Assembly: GCF_003265705.1 (NCBI RefSeq)
Contig: NW_020312788.1
Span: 558,001-622,000 of the forward strand
DNA length: 64,000 nt
Origin: Callorhinus ursinus
Taxonomy: Eukaryota > Chordata > Mammalia > Carnivora > Otariidae
Reading direction: 5' to 3'
Position 1 is the stretch's first letter; the number at the start of each line of letters is the position of its first letter. Below are positions 39,869 to 46,465 of this stretch, one piece after another. The notes under the pieces are model-generated. The model saw only the letters and a program-made list of their open reading frames with translations, was not told the DNA's origin and made no database searches. Both the position numbers and the translations under genes were made by a program.

Positions 39869-40652
39869 AACGTTCCTCTCCCATTACCTTTCACCTTAAA
39901 CCTTAATCTCCACCACACCCTTAGAACAGAACGGAAGATACCCCCCACCAGGAAATGTGGGAAAGGAGGGTTGGAAAGGTCAGGAGCGACCCGGGAGAGG
40001 AAAAACTCCTGCAAAATCAAGTAAATTTAAGTCCGTCAAACCTACTTCTGGGCCATTTCATTTTCTGTTTGCCTAATTGGCTTTTCCCGACATCCAGAAA
40101 GCGCCGAGGTGAATTAACACCTGCCGTCGTATCCCCCGCCTCTAGCTTACGAGCTCCAGGCTTCATTTTCTCAGAAAACTCAAATGCTACCTTCACCATC
40201 ACCTTTTCTGCATACTTTGCCCCCAAACCTTTCCTAACTTTGTAAGCTAAGAATTAAGAGAGAAGGGACAGAGAAGGTCGTAAGGAGAAAAAAATTGTCC
40301 CTCTGCCCCCCACCCCCCGGCTGGGCCGCCTCCCGATTAAGTGGCCGGCTGCCGCCCATGCTCCACCCCGTCCTCCCAGTGCGGCGGACCCCGGGCCCGG
40401 AGCGCTCTGGGGAGGCGGGATGCGAGCGGCCTCCTGAACCGGCCTCGGCTAAAGCAGCACCCGCGGTCGCCGCTCTTCTTCGGGGTCGGGCCTGGCTGTC
40501 CCGGGAAGGGGCCCGTCGGGGCCTCTGCCTCCCCGCGGCCAGGCCCCGCCTCCAGCCCGCCTTTCCCGAGCCGTCGTCGGAACCCTTACCCGAAGGACGT
40601 GGTAGCCTTCCGTGCCCCCGCCAGGGATCTCAACGCTCTGCGAGGACCCCAT
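4450..40652 (-). CDS. GORASP2: GORASP2, Golgi reassembly-stacking protein 2 (GRASP55), 10 coding exons
   Basis: A peripheral Golgi membrane protein that tethers cisternae, links the Golgi ribbon and takes part in autophagosome-lysosome fusion and unconventional secretion. The frame joins exons at 40590-40652, 19839-19919, 18559-18762, 17777-17863, 16473-16603, 13347-13479, 11295-11418, 7549-7635, 6361-6471 and 4450-4790: 1362 nt, 453 residues, no frameshift; human is 452 from memory. Residues 1-6 (MGSSQS) carry the N-myristoylation glycine. The GRASP domain holds two PDZ-like folds, about 15-105 and 111-199, with LLG at 95-97 and the golgin-45 zinc-site pair His18 and Cys103. A Ser/Pro-rich tail runs from about 209, with MAPK-type sites Thr222, Thr225, Ser245 and Thr249. 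The start has a strong Kozak context (G at -3 and +4). Introns total about 34.8 kb. Identification rests on recognising the protein and is very secure. Confidence 0.98.
4791..6360 (-). other. GORASP2: GORASP2 intron 9
   Basis: 1570 nt with donor GTATGT and acceptor CCTAG. It carries no recognisable SINE or L1. An AATAAA lies 37 nt inside the donor (6319-6324). Confidence 0.9.
6319..6324 (-). terminator. GORASP2: Candidate intronic poly(A) signal after exon 9
   Basis: AATAAA on the minus strand, 37 nt inside intron 9. Reading through the exon 9 donor adds nine codons and a TAG at about 6335-6337, so signal and stop would suit a short alternative end. No transcript evidence is available here. 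Confidence 0.25.
6361..6471 (-). CDS. GORASP2: GORASP2 coding exon 9
   Basis: 111 nt, phase 1 at both ends. Acceptor 'TCTCTCTAG', donor GTATGT. It encodes residues 305-340, a Pro/Leu-rich stretch ([10 protein letters not shown] and following) of the regulatory tail. Confidence 0.97.
6848..6965 (-). repeat. Old L1 (L1M-type) 3'UTR fragment in GORASP2 intron 8
   Basis: On the minus strand it reads as the familiar L1M 3' segment with 'gggatatatggggtttctt' and 'ctgtaagtctgaagttattt'. It is followed on the plus strand by a short TG repeat at about 6970-6984. Confidence 0.65.
6970..6984. repeat. Short (TG)n microsatellite
   Basis: Alternating TG beside the L1M fragment. Confidence 0.8.
7549..7635 (-). 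CDS. GORASP2: GORASP2 coding exon 8
   Basis: 87 nt, phase 1 at both ends, so skipping it would keep the frame. Acceptor 'TGTTTTGTTTCAG', donor GTAAGC. It completes Gly275 and encodes 276-303 ([10 protein letters not shown] and following). A Can-SINE sits 21 nt upstream of the acceptor in intron 7. Confidence 0.97.
7657..7852 (-). repeat. Can-SINE next to the exon 8 acceptor of GORASP2
   Basis: T-rich start, 'aagattttatttattt', and 'ccacccaggcgcc' at the far end. It is flanked by a perfect 14-bp duplication 'aaaacacgatcttt' at 7643-7656 and 7853-7866. It lies in the same sense as GORASP2, so its A-rich tail points at the exon 8 acceptor. Confidence 0.97.
7867..10319. other. GORASP2 intron 7, mostly unique sequence
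   Basis: No coding sequence seen. The stretch at 8770-8950 is an L2 relic (listed separately). The rest is AT-rich intron with no recognised repeat. Confidence 0.6.
8770..8950 (-). repeat. L2 3'-end relic
   Basis: The plus strand shows 'tgttcattcactcaagg', 'tacctactatatgctggacactattctaggcactgatg' as separate diagnostic blocks, the reverse of the common L2 3' end, then 'atactgaacaagtaaaa'. Confidence 0.65.
10320..10905 (+). repeat. Old L1 (L1M-type) 3' end in GORASP2 intron 7
   Basis: It contains 'gtacacaaacgttcatagca', 'taaatgtcccactgataaat' and 'gatggaacattacttagcc', the end of L1 ORF2 in decayed form, then the 3'UTR with 'gtgatggttgcacaactctg' and a final 'atatcaataaagctgtt'. Confidence 0.85.
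10985..11075 (+). repeat. L2 3'-end relic
   Basis: 'tatctccagtgtttactacc' and 'aacatttgttgaataaatag' match the closing part of L2. Confidence 0.55.
11295..11418 (-). CDS. GORASP2: GORASP2 coding exon 7
   Basis: 124 nt, starting in phase 0 and ending in phase 1. Acceptor 'TTTTTTTGGCAG'; the donor GTGTGC is a weak match to consensus. It encodes 234-274, including SLSPPGTT with MAPK-type sites Ser245 and Thr249, and [10 protein letters not shown]. Confidence 0.97.
11510..11745 (-). repeat. Truncated L1 3'UTR in GORASP2 intron 6/7 boundary region (intron 6)
   Basis: The plus strand shows 'attctagttagttaacatac', 'cacctggtgctcatcacaag' and 'cccctctggtgaccatctgt', the reverse of a carnivore L1 3'UTR. 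It lies upstream of exon 7 on the gene strand and is severely 5' truncated. Confidence 0.8.
11746..13346. other. GORASP2 intron 6, remainder
   Basis: CT-rich, with plus-strand open frames of 120-137 codons (11679-12318) that lack any known domain and look like chance openings in pyrimidine-rich DNA. No repeat recognised. Confidence 0.55.
13347..13479 (-). CDS. GORASP2: GORASP2 coding exon 6
   Basis: 133 nt. Acceptor 'ATTTTCATAG', donor GTAAGA. It completes Ser189 and encodes 190-233, the end of PDZ2 ([14 protein letters not shown]) and the start of the Ser/Pro-rich tail with the TPIT motif (Thr222, Thr225), known as ERK targets that control Golgi linking in mitosis. Confidence 0.97.
13670..13828 (+). 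repeat. L2 3'-end relic in intron 5
   Basis: 'ccttgagggcagagacctca', 'ttccttgcacatggcagaca' and 'attatttgctgaacgaatga' are the hallmark blocks of the L2 3' end. Confidence 0.8.
13829..15185. other. GORASP2 intron 5, unique part
   Basis: No exon or recognisable repeat; open frames here (86-90 codons, minus strand) have no known content. A C-run lies at about 14408-14415. Confidence 0.55.
15203..15367 (-). repeat. Very short 5'-truncated L1 insertion (3'UTR only)
   Basis: About 165 bp of L1 3'UTR in reverse ('attattttatgttaatcacc', 'acccagtgctccatgcagta'), flanked by a perfect 17-bp duplication 'agacagtccagattctt' at 15186-15202 and 15368-15384. The intact duplication suggests a fairly recent event. 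Confidence 0.93.
15826..16028 (-). repeat. Can-SINE in intron 5
   Basis: Poly-T, (GA)n near 15860-15884, then the reverse SINE body. Flanked by 'tctaagttg' at 15817-15825 and 16029-16037. Confidence 0.93.
16473..16603 (-). CDS. GORASP2: GORASP2 coding exon 5
   Basis: 131 nt. Acceptor 'GTTTTTGCAG', donor GTAAGG. It encodes 146-188 ([20 protein letters not shown] and following), the core of PDZ2. Confidence 0.98.
16646..16760 (+). repeat. MER5-type hAT relic in intron 4/5 flank (intron 4)
   Basis: 'agtgggtctcaaatctggct', 'atcagaatcacctggaaaac' and 'gattgtaggccctgctgcta' follow the MER5A pattern. Confidence 0.7.
16903..17115 (-). repeat. Can-SINE in intron 4
   Basis: Reverse SINE body ending 'gccacccaggtgcccc'. 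Flanks 'tactctttatcat' and 'tactcttcattat' are an imperfect target duplication. Confidence 0.9.
17320..17527 (-). repeat. Can-SINE in intron 4
   Basis: Reverse SINE with tail 'ttaaagatttatttatttga'. Target duplication 'tgttaagaga' at 17310-17319 and 17528-17537. Confidence 0.92.
17777..17863 (-). CDS. GORASP2: GORASP2 coding exon 4
   Basis: 87 nt, phase 0 at both ends. Acceptor 'TTATTCTAG', donor GTAATT. It encodes 117-145 ([20 protein letters not shown] and following), the start of PDZ2 with its carboxylate-loop region. Confidence 0.98.
17971..18188 (-). repeat. Can-SINE in intron 3
   Basis: Reverse SINE between a perfect 15-bp duplication 'aaaacccttgtattt' (17956-17970 and 18189-18203). 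Confidence 0.95.
18559..18762 (-). CDS. GORASP2: GORASP2 coding exon 3
   Basis: 204 nt, phase 0 at both ends. Acceptor 'TGTGTTCACAG', donor GTAGGT. It encodes 49-116, most of PDZ1, with LLG at 95-97 and Cys103. Residue 89 is Met (NMWGG) where human has Leu, from memory. Confidence 0.98.
18763..19838 (-). other. GORASP2: GORASP2 intron 2
   Basis: 1076 nt, AT-rich, no recognised repeat. Donor GTAAGT, acceptor CACAG. Confidence 0.9.
19839..19919 (-). CDS. GORASP2: GORASP2 coding exon 2
   Basis: 81 nt, phase 0 at both ends. Acceptor 'TTTTTACAG', donor GTAAGT. It encodes 22-48 ([20 protein letters not shown] and following), the ligand-groove side of PDZ1. Confidence 0.98.
20958..21158 (+). repeat. 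Can-SINE in intron 1
   Basis: Full SINE with the 'ggttgggcgactgccttcgg' variant and a long A tail. Perfect 16-bp duplication 'agaagtgtatcttaca' at 20942-20957 and 21159-21174. This subtype suggests a non-canid caniform host. Confidence 0.96.
21175..23090. other. Intron 1 stretch, no repeat recognised
   Basis: AT-rich. The only open frames (65-97 codons) carry no known motif. Confidence 0.5.
23091..23110. repeat. (CTAC)n microsatellite
   Basis: About four and a half tandem units of ctac (tctacctacctacctacctg). Confidence 0.85.
23233..23410 (+). repeat. MIR relic in intron 1
   Basis: 'agagccagactgatttggtt', 'ttacctgtgtgagcgtggg', 'tctgggcctcagatttttca' and 'agattgaatgagatcatg' line up with MIR core and tail. 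Confidence 0.75.
23474..23640 (-). repeat. Short Can-SINE-related element with double T tract
   Basis: tRNA-like unit 'aagtaatctctacaccaaca' to 'agccaggcgcccc'. Flanks 'aggagtgttacaaatctt' (23456-23473) and 'aggagtcctacaaatctt' (23641-23658) are a target duplication with two mismatches. Confidence 0.88.
24090..24800 (+). repeat. Old L1 (L1M-type) ORF2 end and 3'UTR in intron 1
   Basis: 'aatggtgggaatgtaaaatg', 'atgacccagcaattctattc', 'aatgtcccttaactgatgaa' and a final 'aggtaaattttatctcaatg' before an A tract. Confidence 0.88.
24835..25560 (+). repeat. Second old L1 3' end in intron 1
   Basis: 'gaaaacatgctcaacttcaa', 'aaattaaaactacaatgtga' and later 'gtacacttacatgcacttaa' show a second L1 tail directly after the first. 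Confidence 0.82.
25986..26169 (-). repeat. Can-SINE inside the intron 1 L1
   Basis: Reverse SINE body from 'ttttttttatttatttgaca' to 'ccacccaggcgcccc', cutting L1 3'UTR module B between 'catcattag' and 'tttttgatgtagtgttcc'. Confidence 0.92.
26988..27164 (-). repeat. Can-SINE inside the intron 1 L1
   Basis: Reverse SINE flanked by 'tctcattgt' at 26979-26987 and 27165-27173. It interrupts the ORF2 C-terminal coding part. Confidence 0.93.
28782..28976 (-). repeat. Can-SINE inside the intron 1 L1
   Basis: Reverse SINE flanked by an 18-bp duplication 'cctattggctagtatctt' at 28764-28781 and 28977-28994. It interrupts the reverse transcriptase part of ORF2. Confidence 0.96.
30120..30314 (+). repeat. 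Can-SINE, diverged
   Basis: 'ggtgcctgggtggctcaatc' head, 'gaatcgagccctgtgtcggg' and an A tail. More diverged than most copies here. Confidence 0.9.
30412..30562. repeat. Palindromic DNA-transposon relic
   Basis: Terminal inverted repeats: 'gtagccactagccacacatg' on the left and 'catatgtggctagaggctac' on the right, with 'gtgctgtccaaatac' mirrored by 'gtactggacac' at the outer ends. This is a common mammalian nonautonomous element whose family I do not name. Confidence 0.65.
30563..32080. other. Intron 1 stretch, no repeat recognised
   Basis: AT-rich. A plus-strand frame of 123 codons at 31491-31862 shows no domain or conservation hint. Confidence 0.5.
32096..32286 (+). repeat. Can-SINE in intron 1
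   Basis: Full body and A tail, flanked by the 15-bp duplication 'aggtagttaagttcc' at 32081-32095 and 32287-32301. Confidence 0.96.
32965..33085 (+). repeat. MIR relic
   Basis: 'gctgcgtgaccttaggcaat' and 'taactgtaaagtgaggaggt' fit the MIR core. Confidence 0.6.
33342..33449 (-). repeat. Short Can-SINE-related element
   Basis: 'taagtaatccctacacccca', 'gatcaagagtcacatgctct' and 'ctgagccaggcaggtgcccc'. Flanks 'aaacttatgc' and 'aaacttaagc' suggest a target duplication. Confidence 0.85.
33595..33743 (+). repeat. MIR, left part (split by an L1 fragment)
   Basis: 'accatttattgagtctttat', 'ccagaccctatgctaagcta', 'tcatttaatccttgggataa' and 'aatgaggtagacagcactg' are MIR. It resumes after the L1 fragment at 33744-33882. 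Confidence 0.75.
33744..33882 (-). repeat. Very short L1 3'-end insertion inside the MIR
   Basis: Reverse L1 3'UTR ('ttaattaacatataatgtat', 'agaggtacaggtctgtgatt'). Flanks 'gacagcactgtttta' (33729-33743) and 'gacaacactgtttta' (33883-33897) are a 15-bp duplication with one mismatch. Confidence 0.85.
34020..34140 (+). repeat. MIR, right part
   Basis: 'actattatcctcacttttca', 'ggtttgcccaagaaaacaca' and 'gagctgacactaggatccag' match the MIR tail. Confidence 0.65.
34995..35175 (-). repeat. Tandem pair of short Can-SINE-related units
   Basis: Two tRNA-like units in a row: 'atctctacacccaatgtgaa' to 'ctgagccagccaggtgcccc' (to 35095), then 'gcccaacatggggctcgaac' to 'ctgagccagccaagcaccc' (to 35174). 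Confidence 0.8.
35558..35733 (-). repeat. Can-SINE in intron 1
   Basis: Reverse SINE from 'ttaagattttatttatttga' to 'gctacccaggcaccc'. Confidence 0.92.
36334..36541 (+). repeat. Can-SINE with a 16-G run
   Basis: Head 'ggcgcctgggtgggtcagtt', body, a run of 16 G at 36429-36444, and an A-rich tail. First of two SINEs at one target; copies of 'aaggcttctg' at 36324-36333 and 36542-36551 flank it. Confidence 0.92.
36552..36740 (+). repeat. Can-SINE, second at the same target
   Basis: Head 'agggcacctgggtggctcag', tail 'aaataaacacataaattaaa'. Flanked by 'aaggcttctg' at 36542-36551 and 36741-36750. Confidence 0.93.
36780..37140 (-). repeat. Old L1-like 3' fragment (tentative)
   Basis: 'ttcaccaataatccttttta' and 'aattaggtagtaaccaacat' recall old L1 3' sequence in reverse. 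Heavily diverged. Confidence 0.35.
37440..37770 (+). repeat. Old L1 (L1M-type) 3' fragment
   Basis: 'aaatgtccatcaccaggagg', 'tatgtgctgctatggaaaga' and 'gtatgtatcttatgattcca' follow the L1M 3' pattern. Confidence 0.65.
37970..38179 (+). repeat. Can-SINE in intron 1
   Basis: 'ggggtgcctcagtggctcag' head, 'aaataaataaataaataaaa' tail then 'acaaacaaacag'. Confidence 0.93.
38180..39264. other. Intron 1 stretch, no repeat recognised
   Basis: No exon or transposon signature; likely unique intron sequence. Confidence 0.5.
39278..39469 (+). repeat. Can-SINE in intron 1
   Basis: Full body and A tail flanked by 'aagaatgttgtct' at 39265-39277 and 39470-39482. Confidence 0.95.
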
Positions 40653-40900
40653 GACGGCGGGCGATTAGTGTGGATCCGCGCTGCTCCCCGCCCCCCGCGC
40701 ACCGCCCGCTCCGCTCCTCCGCGTAGCACTTGGGACGTGGCACTCGCTGCCGCCGGAGAGCCGGGCCGCACTGCCCGCCGGGAGAGCGTCGCCGCAGCAC
40801 CCACGGCCGCTGTGACGCCGCAGACAGCGCCACCTGCCGCAAACCACCGGAAGGGGCCTGAACACGCGCGGGCGGGGAGGGGCTTACTGGTGCTCGCGAG
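40300..40900 (-). promoter_or_regulatory. GORASP2: GORASP2 CpG-island promoter and 5'UTR
   Basis: A sharp GC- and CpG-rich block around the start codon with no TATA box in view, typical of a housekeeping promoter. Visible motifs: 'accggaag' (ETS type) at about 40846-40853, 'tgtgacgccgc' with a TGACG half CRE near 40813, and a palindromic 'ctcgcgaga' at 40893-40901. Transcription start is inferred to lie within about 40660-40850. The plus-strand 237-codon frame across it is a CpG shadow. Confidence 0.85.
40590..40652 (-). CDS. GORASP2: GORASP2 coding exon 1
   Basis: 63 coding nt, ending in phase 0. The ATG at 40650-40652 lies in 'GTCATGG' context. Donor GTAAGG follows the codon for Arg21. It encodes [20 protein letters not shown] plus Arg, holding the myristoylated Gly2 and zinc-site His18. 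Intron 1 is 20,670 nt. Confidence 0.97.
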
Positions 40901-41012
40901 ACAACAGAAATATAGTTTTTCCAGTCGCGGCATCTTGCTACGGATCCTTAGGTTGGACAAGCTTTATCCAGACGCGTTCCCACTCGCCCGAAGGAACGAT
41001 TGCTTTGTCGTA

Positions 41013-41026
41013 GCTCCCCCTGGTGG
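41013..41026 (-). promoter_or_regulatory. CTCF-like binding motif
   Basis: The minus strand reads CCACCAGGGGGAGC, matching the CTCF core (CCASYAGRKGGCRC) at 13 of 14 positions. It lies about 360 bp upstream of the GORASP2 start codon, at the edge of the CpG island. Confidence 0.7.
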
Positions 41027-41059
41027 CCAGAGTCAGGTAAAGGGCTGCTACTGAAAACA

Positions 41060-41870
41060 GGGTGGGTGCAAACAGCGAGCTCTCTGTTCTCCACGTTTAT
41101 AGGTGTTGTCCCAGATTGTAGAGAGGTTGATGGTGCCTCTCTGTGGGCTGAATCCCGCATCCGCTCAGCTCATCTCAGTTTTATAAAGGAAAACGTTCTG
41201 TTTCTGTTTTTGCCTTCCTAATTATGAGAACAAGATCAGAGGATTGGTCACAATTTGAGCGATGTCAGAGTGGGAAGCACAGGTGGATGTCCTCGGTGTC
41301 CTATTTCCTGCTGCTGGGTTTCCTACTTCCTTTAGGTAGCCAAGTTGTAGTCACACTTTTCCTATTTCGTTTCTCCTTTTGCCCTTTCCCTTTAAAATCT
41401 CCAGTTATGGCCATTACCCAAGGATCAATTTGATCATCACTAATGGTGGGTCAACCAGGTTTTCAGACAATGCATATTCTGATGTGAAGGAACGTAAAGT
41501 ATGTATTACCACCCGTGAAGTATTCTAGCCCAAAATGTTTAACTTGCTTCTACCATAGTTAGATCTTCCAGTTGTATACAGAGGATAGAGGAAAATGTCA
41601 GTAAAATGACATCACCAGGAAACAACCAGGCAAATAAAAGAGGTGGACTGTCCTTCAGAACAGCTGGCCAGTTCTTTTCATCAAATCAGAATTATAAGAA
41701 AGGGACTATACTGGATTAAAAGAGACAGGAAGGATGTAATCAGGAGATGCGATGTAAGGTCTTGAGAGGAAGGCTGATTTGGAGAAATTAGCTGTAAAGG
41801 ACATTTTTGGTTGAAATGGGAAAATTTGAATATGTACTGAGTATTCAAAGCATTTACTGACATGGAAAAG
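41060..41870. other. Intergenic stretch upstream of GORASP2
   Basis: No gene or repeat recognised. Confidence 0.5.
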
Positions 41871-41879
41871 TGGAAATTA

Positions 41880-42105
41880 TTGACTGAAAAAAAAGCAGGT
41901 TACAAGACACAGTATGTCTGTAAACAATATGAAAACATTTTTGTGAGCAAAATACATATGTATAAGAAGACGTGAGAAGATATGAACCAAGGGTTACAGT
42001 GATGATTTCTGGGTGTGCCAGAAATGTTTTACTTTTTGATTTTGCTGGTTCTATATCTTCTAATGCTCATGGACTGCTTCTGTAACAATAAAAGTATTTA
42101 AAATA
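41880..42105 (+). repeat. Old L1-like 3'UTR fragment
   Basis: 'acagtgatgatttctgggtg' and 'tgtaacaataaaagtattta' resemble an L1M 3' end. Confidence 0.5.
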
Positions 42106-42204
42106 AAAAGTCATTTATCTTTCTTTGCTGTCAATAAACCAATACCAGGTTTTTAGGAGGCCTAATCAACACATGAATACACAAATGAAATCTCCAGTTA
42201 TTAG

Positions 42205-42300
42205 GTTCCTCAAGGGCAGGGACTGCAGTGGAGTCAGCTCTATGTTCCTAATACTTAGCAGAGTGCCTGGCAGCTAAGTCATTAATGAATTTAATGTAAA
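42205..42300 (+). repeat. L2 3'-end relic
   Basis: 'cctcaagggcagggactgca', 'cctaatacttagcagagtgc' and 'cattaatgaatttaatg'. Confidence 0.6.
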
Positions 42301-42994
42301 GGAATACATATAAGAACTAGATTTGATGATGTTCTTGTTCTGCTTGACAATTATAATCTTCATGGTGGTGTCATAAGCTGTTGCTATGTTCAATTTTTGT
42401 TGAAATTGTCAGATTTTTGTTTCCCAGACGTTTGGCACTAGCCATGGTTTGCAGAACCCAGGATGTGGACCTTTGGTAGTCCATCAGCAACTCTGGCCCT
42501 TCCTTAGAGCTGTATTTTATTTCAGTCATATGAGTGACTATCTGTTATTTCCCATACAGGCCATTTATTTTCTTCCCTTCTTTACTTTATTCATGCTGAT
42601 CCATACATCTGGAGTGCTTCTTTTTACCTTTATACGTAGAAAAATTCTAACTATCCTGTTAGGTCCATCTCAAATTTTACTTATAGATCCCTAAATTCGG
42701 AGGAATGCCTCTCCTCACTCTTAGTTCCTAGAATAGTTAGTTCCTTCATTTCTGGAAACATCATCTTTGTCATAGGCTTGTCTTCCACTATTTATGGTCC
42801 ATTCATTCAGGGTGACAGTCAGGTTTTTTCATTTTCAGATCCCCAGTTCCTGGTTGAGTCTTGGGAACACGGTAGTAAAGTTTGTTAATTTGAACTCAAT
42901 GTGTGAAATAGCCTCAAAGCCTTTTCTTTTTCAGGATCAGTTAATAAGTTACCCCTGCTGCTCCTATTTGTGCCTCATCAAAATCTGTTATTTT

Positions 42995-43172
42995 TTTTAA
43001 AAGATTCTGTTTATTTATTTGACAGAGAGAGAGAGAGATGCAGGCAGAGGGAGAGAGAGAAGCAGACTCCCTGCTGAGCAGGGAGCGCGATGCAGGACTC
43101 GATTCCAGGACTCTGGGATCATGACCTGAGCCGAAGGCAGATGCTTAACCGATTGAGCCACCCAGATGCCCC
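42995..43172 (-). repeat. Can-SINE
   Basis: Reverse body from 'ttaaaagattctgtttattt' to 'ccacccagatgcccc'; flanks 'aaaatctgttatttttt' and 'aaaatctgtgttatttttt'. Confidence 0.94.
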
Positions 43173-43944
43173 AAAATCTGTGTTATTTTTTAGTGGCAAT
43201 TGGTAGTGGGTGAGGTGCAAGTCTCACCTAATTTGGGACCAAAAATACGTGCTAAGCATTGCTACAGTTTTCCCAGTGCCAGTTCTTTCCCTCTTGTAGT
43301 TAGGGAATATGCTCAGAAGGTGACGAATAAAATCCTAAGGATGTGGGCAAAGCTAATATAAATAAATAAATATAACGTGATGGAGGAGAATACATGGGAG
43401 ATTATTGTCCAAGACAGTCTCAACTGAAGAAGGAATCTGCGGCAGGCAAGTTGGTATTTTGAAACATCACAAGCAGCAGAAAAGTGAAAGCCCATAAAGA
43501 AACAGTTCATGATGGAAGGATTGCTGTGTCATATTGACTAGTGCAGCCTAATATTTTTGCCTCCAGACTACCCTGGGAAAGTTTGGCTCCTGCTGCATTT
43601 GGGTAACAACCACGCTTCATAGTCAGACACCAGGGCCTCCCTAACCCGTGGCCCCTTCCTGACCTAGTTAGTTTTGCTGAAGGAGTAACCTCAGGAGGGG
43701 TCATGTTTTGGGCCATGGAACCCCAGCCATAGCTGACTGGAGTAGAGGGGAACCCCCGACTTACTGGAAACCAGCACCTACACTAACTAAAAACCTATAA
43801 AGTAGCCTGTTAAGAAAAGCTCTGTGGCCCCTCCCCGCAAAAAAAAACAAAAAACAGATGGTAATGATTAGCTTGGTCAATCAGATTTTCTCTGTGGGGA
43901 CTTGGAACGGGGAAATACAAGAGACTCAGTGTAGGTTTATCTGT

Positions 43945-44062
43945 GTATTAGAATGTAAACTCCATGAGGTCTTTGCCTGTGTGTCTACCACTGTATACTT
44001 AATACTAAGAATGGGCTGGCATAGAATAGTTGCTCAATAGATAGTTATTGAATGAATGAATG
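43945..44062 (+). repeat. L2 3'-end relic
   Basis: 'agaatgtaaactccatgagg', 'tgggctggcatagaatagtt' and 'tattgaatgaatgaatgg'. Confidence 0.75.
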
Positions 44063-44084
44063 GTCCTGTTAGTAGAAAAGTGCT

Positions 44085-44245
44085 AGAGGAGTGGTTCTCA
44101 GGCTTGGATATGTATCAGAATCAGGGAACTCCGTGAAGATACAGTGGCCCAGTGCTAGTTTATTTCAATGAACCTGGGTCCCAGTAGTCTTTATTAATTT
44201 CCAGGATTCTGGTACACACAAAATCTGAGAACTACCACGCTAGAA
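44085..44245 (+). repeat. MER5-type hAT relic
   Basis: Ends 'gagtggttctcaggcttgga' and 'aaatctgagaactaccacgc' form inverted repeats, with 'tatcagaatcagggaactc' inside. Confidence 0.7.
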
Positions 44246-44404
44246 TAATGCTCAATGCATGTTGTTTTATGGGCATATAATCAATGAGAATCTCTAGAGC
44301 TGAGAGGGATCCTTCCAGCAATCAATCACAGCCCCAAGGCCCAATTTATACTGATGTACCTGTGTTTCTTTGACATTCCCATCACCTTTATTGCCAAACT
44401 TCTA

Positions 44405-45430
44405 CTTTATTTTTAAACAAAATTTTGTTTTGGAATTTTTGGAATAATTTTAGATTTACAGAAAAGTTGCAGATAGTGCAGAGTTCCCATATGCCTCTAC
44501 CCAGTTTCTCCTACTGTTAGCATCTCACATAACCATGGTACATTTGTCAAAACCAAGAAACCAACATTTGAACCGTAGCGTTAACTAAACTCTAAACTTT
44601 ATTTAAACTTCTCAGGTTTTTCTACTAATATTTTTTCTGTTCCGGGATGCAATTCAGGATCCTATATCGCAGTAAATTGTCCTATCTCCTTAATCTCCTT
44701 AGTCTTCTTTGGTTTGTGCAGTGTCTCCGACTTTCCTGATTTTCAGGACCTTGACAGTTTCAAAGAGCACTTGGTCAGGTATTTTGCAGAATATACCTGC
44801 ATTTGGGTGTGTCTCATGTTTTTCTCTTGATTAGACTGGGCTTATAGGTTTGGGGAGGAAGACCATAGAGGTGAAGTGCTCTTTTCATTACATTATATCA
44901 GGAGTGCATGCCAGTAACATGACTCATTACTGGTGATGTTAACCTTGATCACTTTGTTAAGGTACTGTCTGTCTTAATAGTAAAATTACTGTTTGTCCCC
45001 TTCCCCTGGGAGCAAGTCACTAAGTCTAGCTCACCCTCAAGTTCCATCTCCTGGAGGAGAGTATCCAAAGATATAATTTGGAATTCTTCCATAAGAAATT
45101 TTGCCTCTTCTCTCCTATTTATTTATTTATTTAATCATTATATTTATATTAGTATGGACTCATATGTACTTATTTTGTACTTTGGTTATAATCCAATACC
45201 ACATTATTCAATACTGATAGGAATGCAAAATGATATATTTTGTTGTTCAAATTGTTCCATTGAGACCACTCTCAGTTTAGCTTCTGTGTGTCCTTTTGGC
45301 AGGCTCTGACCTTTTTTGTATGTGGTAAAATACATAAAACATAAAGCCTACTATCTTAACCATTTCTAAGTGTACTGCTCAGTGATACTAAGTATATTCA
45401 CACTGTTGTGCAACCATTCTTTTGTTATTT
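44405..45430 (-). repeat. Old L1 (L1M-type) 3'UTR, reverse
   Basis: Plus strand shows 'gaataattttagatttacag', 'acataaccatggtacatttg', 'gttccgggatgcaattcagg', then around 45310-45430 'gtggtaaaatacataaaaca' and 'cactgttgtgcaaccattct'. All are reverse L1M 3' signatures, probably more than one fragment. Confidence 0.75.
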
Positions 45431-45960
45431 CTGTACTTTCTGGCACTACAAAATGCTCCAGGCTCATCTTACATTTTTTCTGTTCCAGCCTTAGAATCAG
45501 GCATTCCTCCAAGAAGCCCAGTTTCCTTTAAGTGGAGAATGACATTCAGAAACCAAGATCTGGGCTCTGGGTGTGCTCATTGCTAATGAAATGTTACTGC
45601 TTTTAGACATTCTCAGCAGACAAAGCTAGGAAACATTAATATAAATTGATCTATGTATATATACATATCTATAATTATTTCTATATCTATCTGTGTAGAT
45701 ATTAAACTAAATAGTTCATACCACCTTGATTCTAATTGAGCCCCATGGGATTCATTTAAGCACTTTCCTTTTGCTTATTTGTGACTTCTTCCTGACAGTG
45801 AGAAACTTAGCTCTCTTTATCTACTATTACATACTTATTTTTTCAAATAAGTATAGTATATACATAAAATACTTTCAAAATTGTTAATATGTATTCCAGT
45901 AAGAAGGAAATTTATCAACTAGAGTACCATATTTGTATAGTTTTCTGTCTTTAGCTTTAT

Positions 45961-46146
45961 TTTTTTTGAGAGAGAGTGTATGAGTGCATGCAAGTGGAGG
46001 GAGGGGCAAAAGGAGAGAATCTTCAAGCTGACTCTGCACGCATGGAGCCCTACAGGGGGCTAGAGCCCGTGACCCATGAGATCATGACCTGAGCCGAAAC
46101 CAAGAGTCAGACACTTACCCAGCTGAGCCACCCAGGCACCCCTCTA
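45961..46146 (-). repeat. Can-SINE
   Basis: Reverse body flanked by 'tctttagctttat' at 45948-45960 and 46147-46159. Confidence 0.94.
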
Positions 46147-46359
46147 TCTTTAGCTTTATGGTTTCCAGTCAAAACACCATTTTCCAAAGTCACTTAGGTC
46201 AACTCCATTTTTCCCCCTACCCTCTTCAGTGTGATATATGAAGATATACATATATATGTCAGATATATACAATCTTCACTGGTGCAATACAGTTGGATTC
46301 ACTAGTTCCAGTCCGTATTCCATCCCCGGAATCCCTGACATTTCTGGTTGATTTCCTTT

Positions 46360-46378
46360 CTTTCTTTTTCTTTTTCCT

Positions 46379-46422
<44 letters not shown>

Positions 46423-46426
46423 AATT

Positions 46427-46465
<39 letters not shown>

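Noticed and set aside
40341..41054. Plus-strand open frame of 237 codons over the GORASP2 promoter
   Set aside because: It lies in a CpG island with few stop codons by composition, overlaps exon 1 in antisense and has no recognisable domain.
42420..42700. Possible processed pseudogene or small gene
   Set aside because: The 81-codon frame has no recognisable protein and no A tail or flanking duplication is visible.
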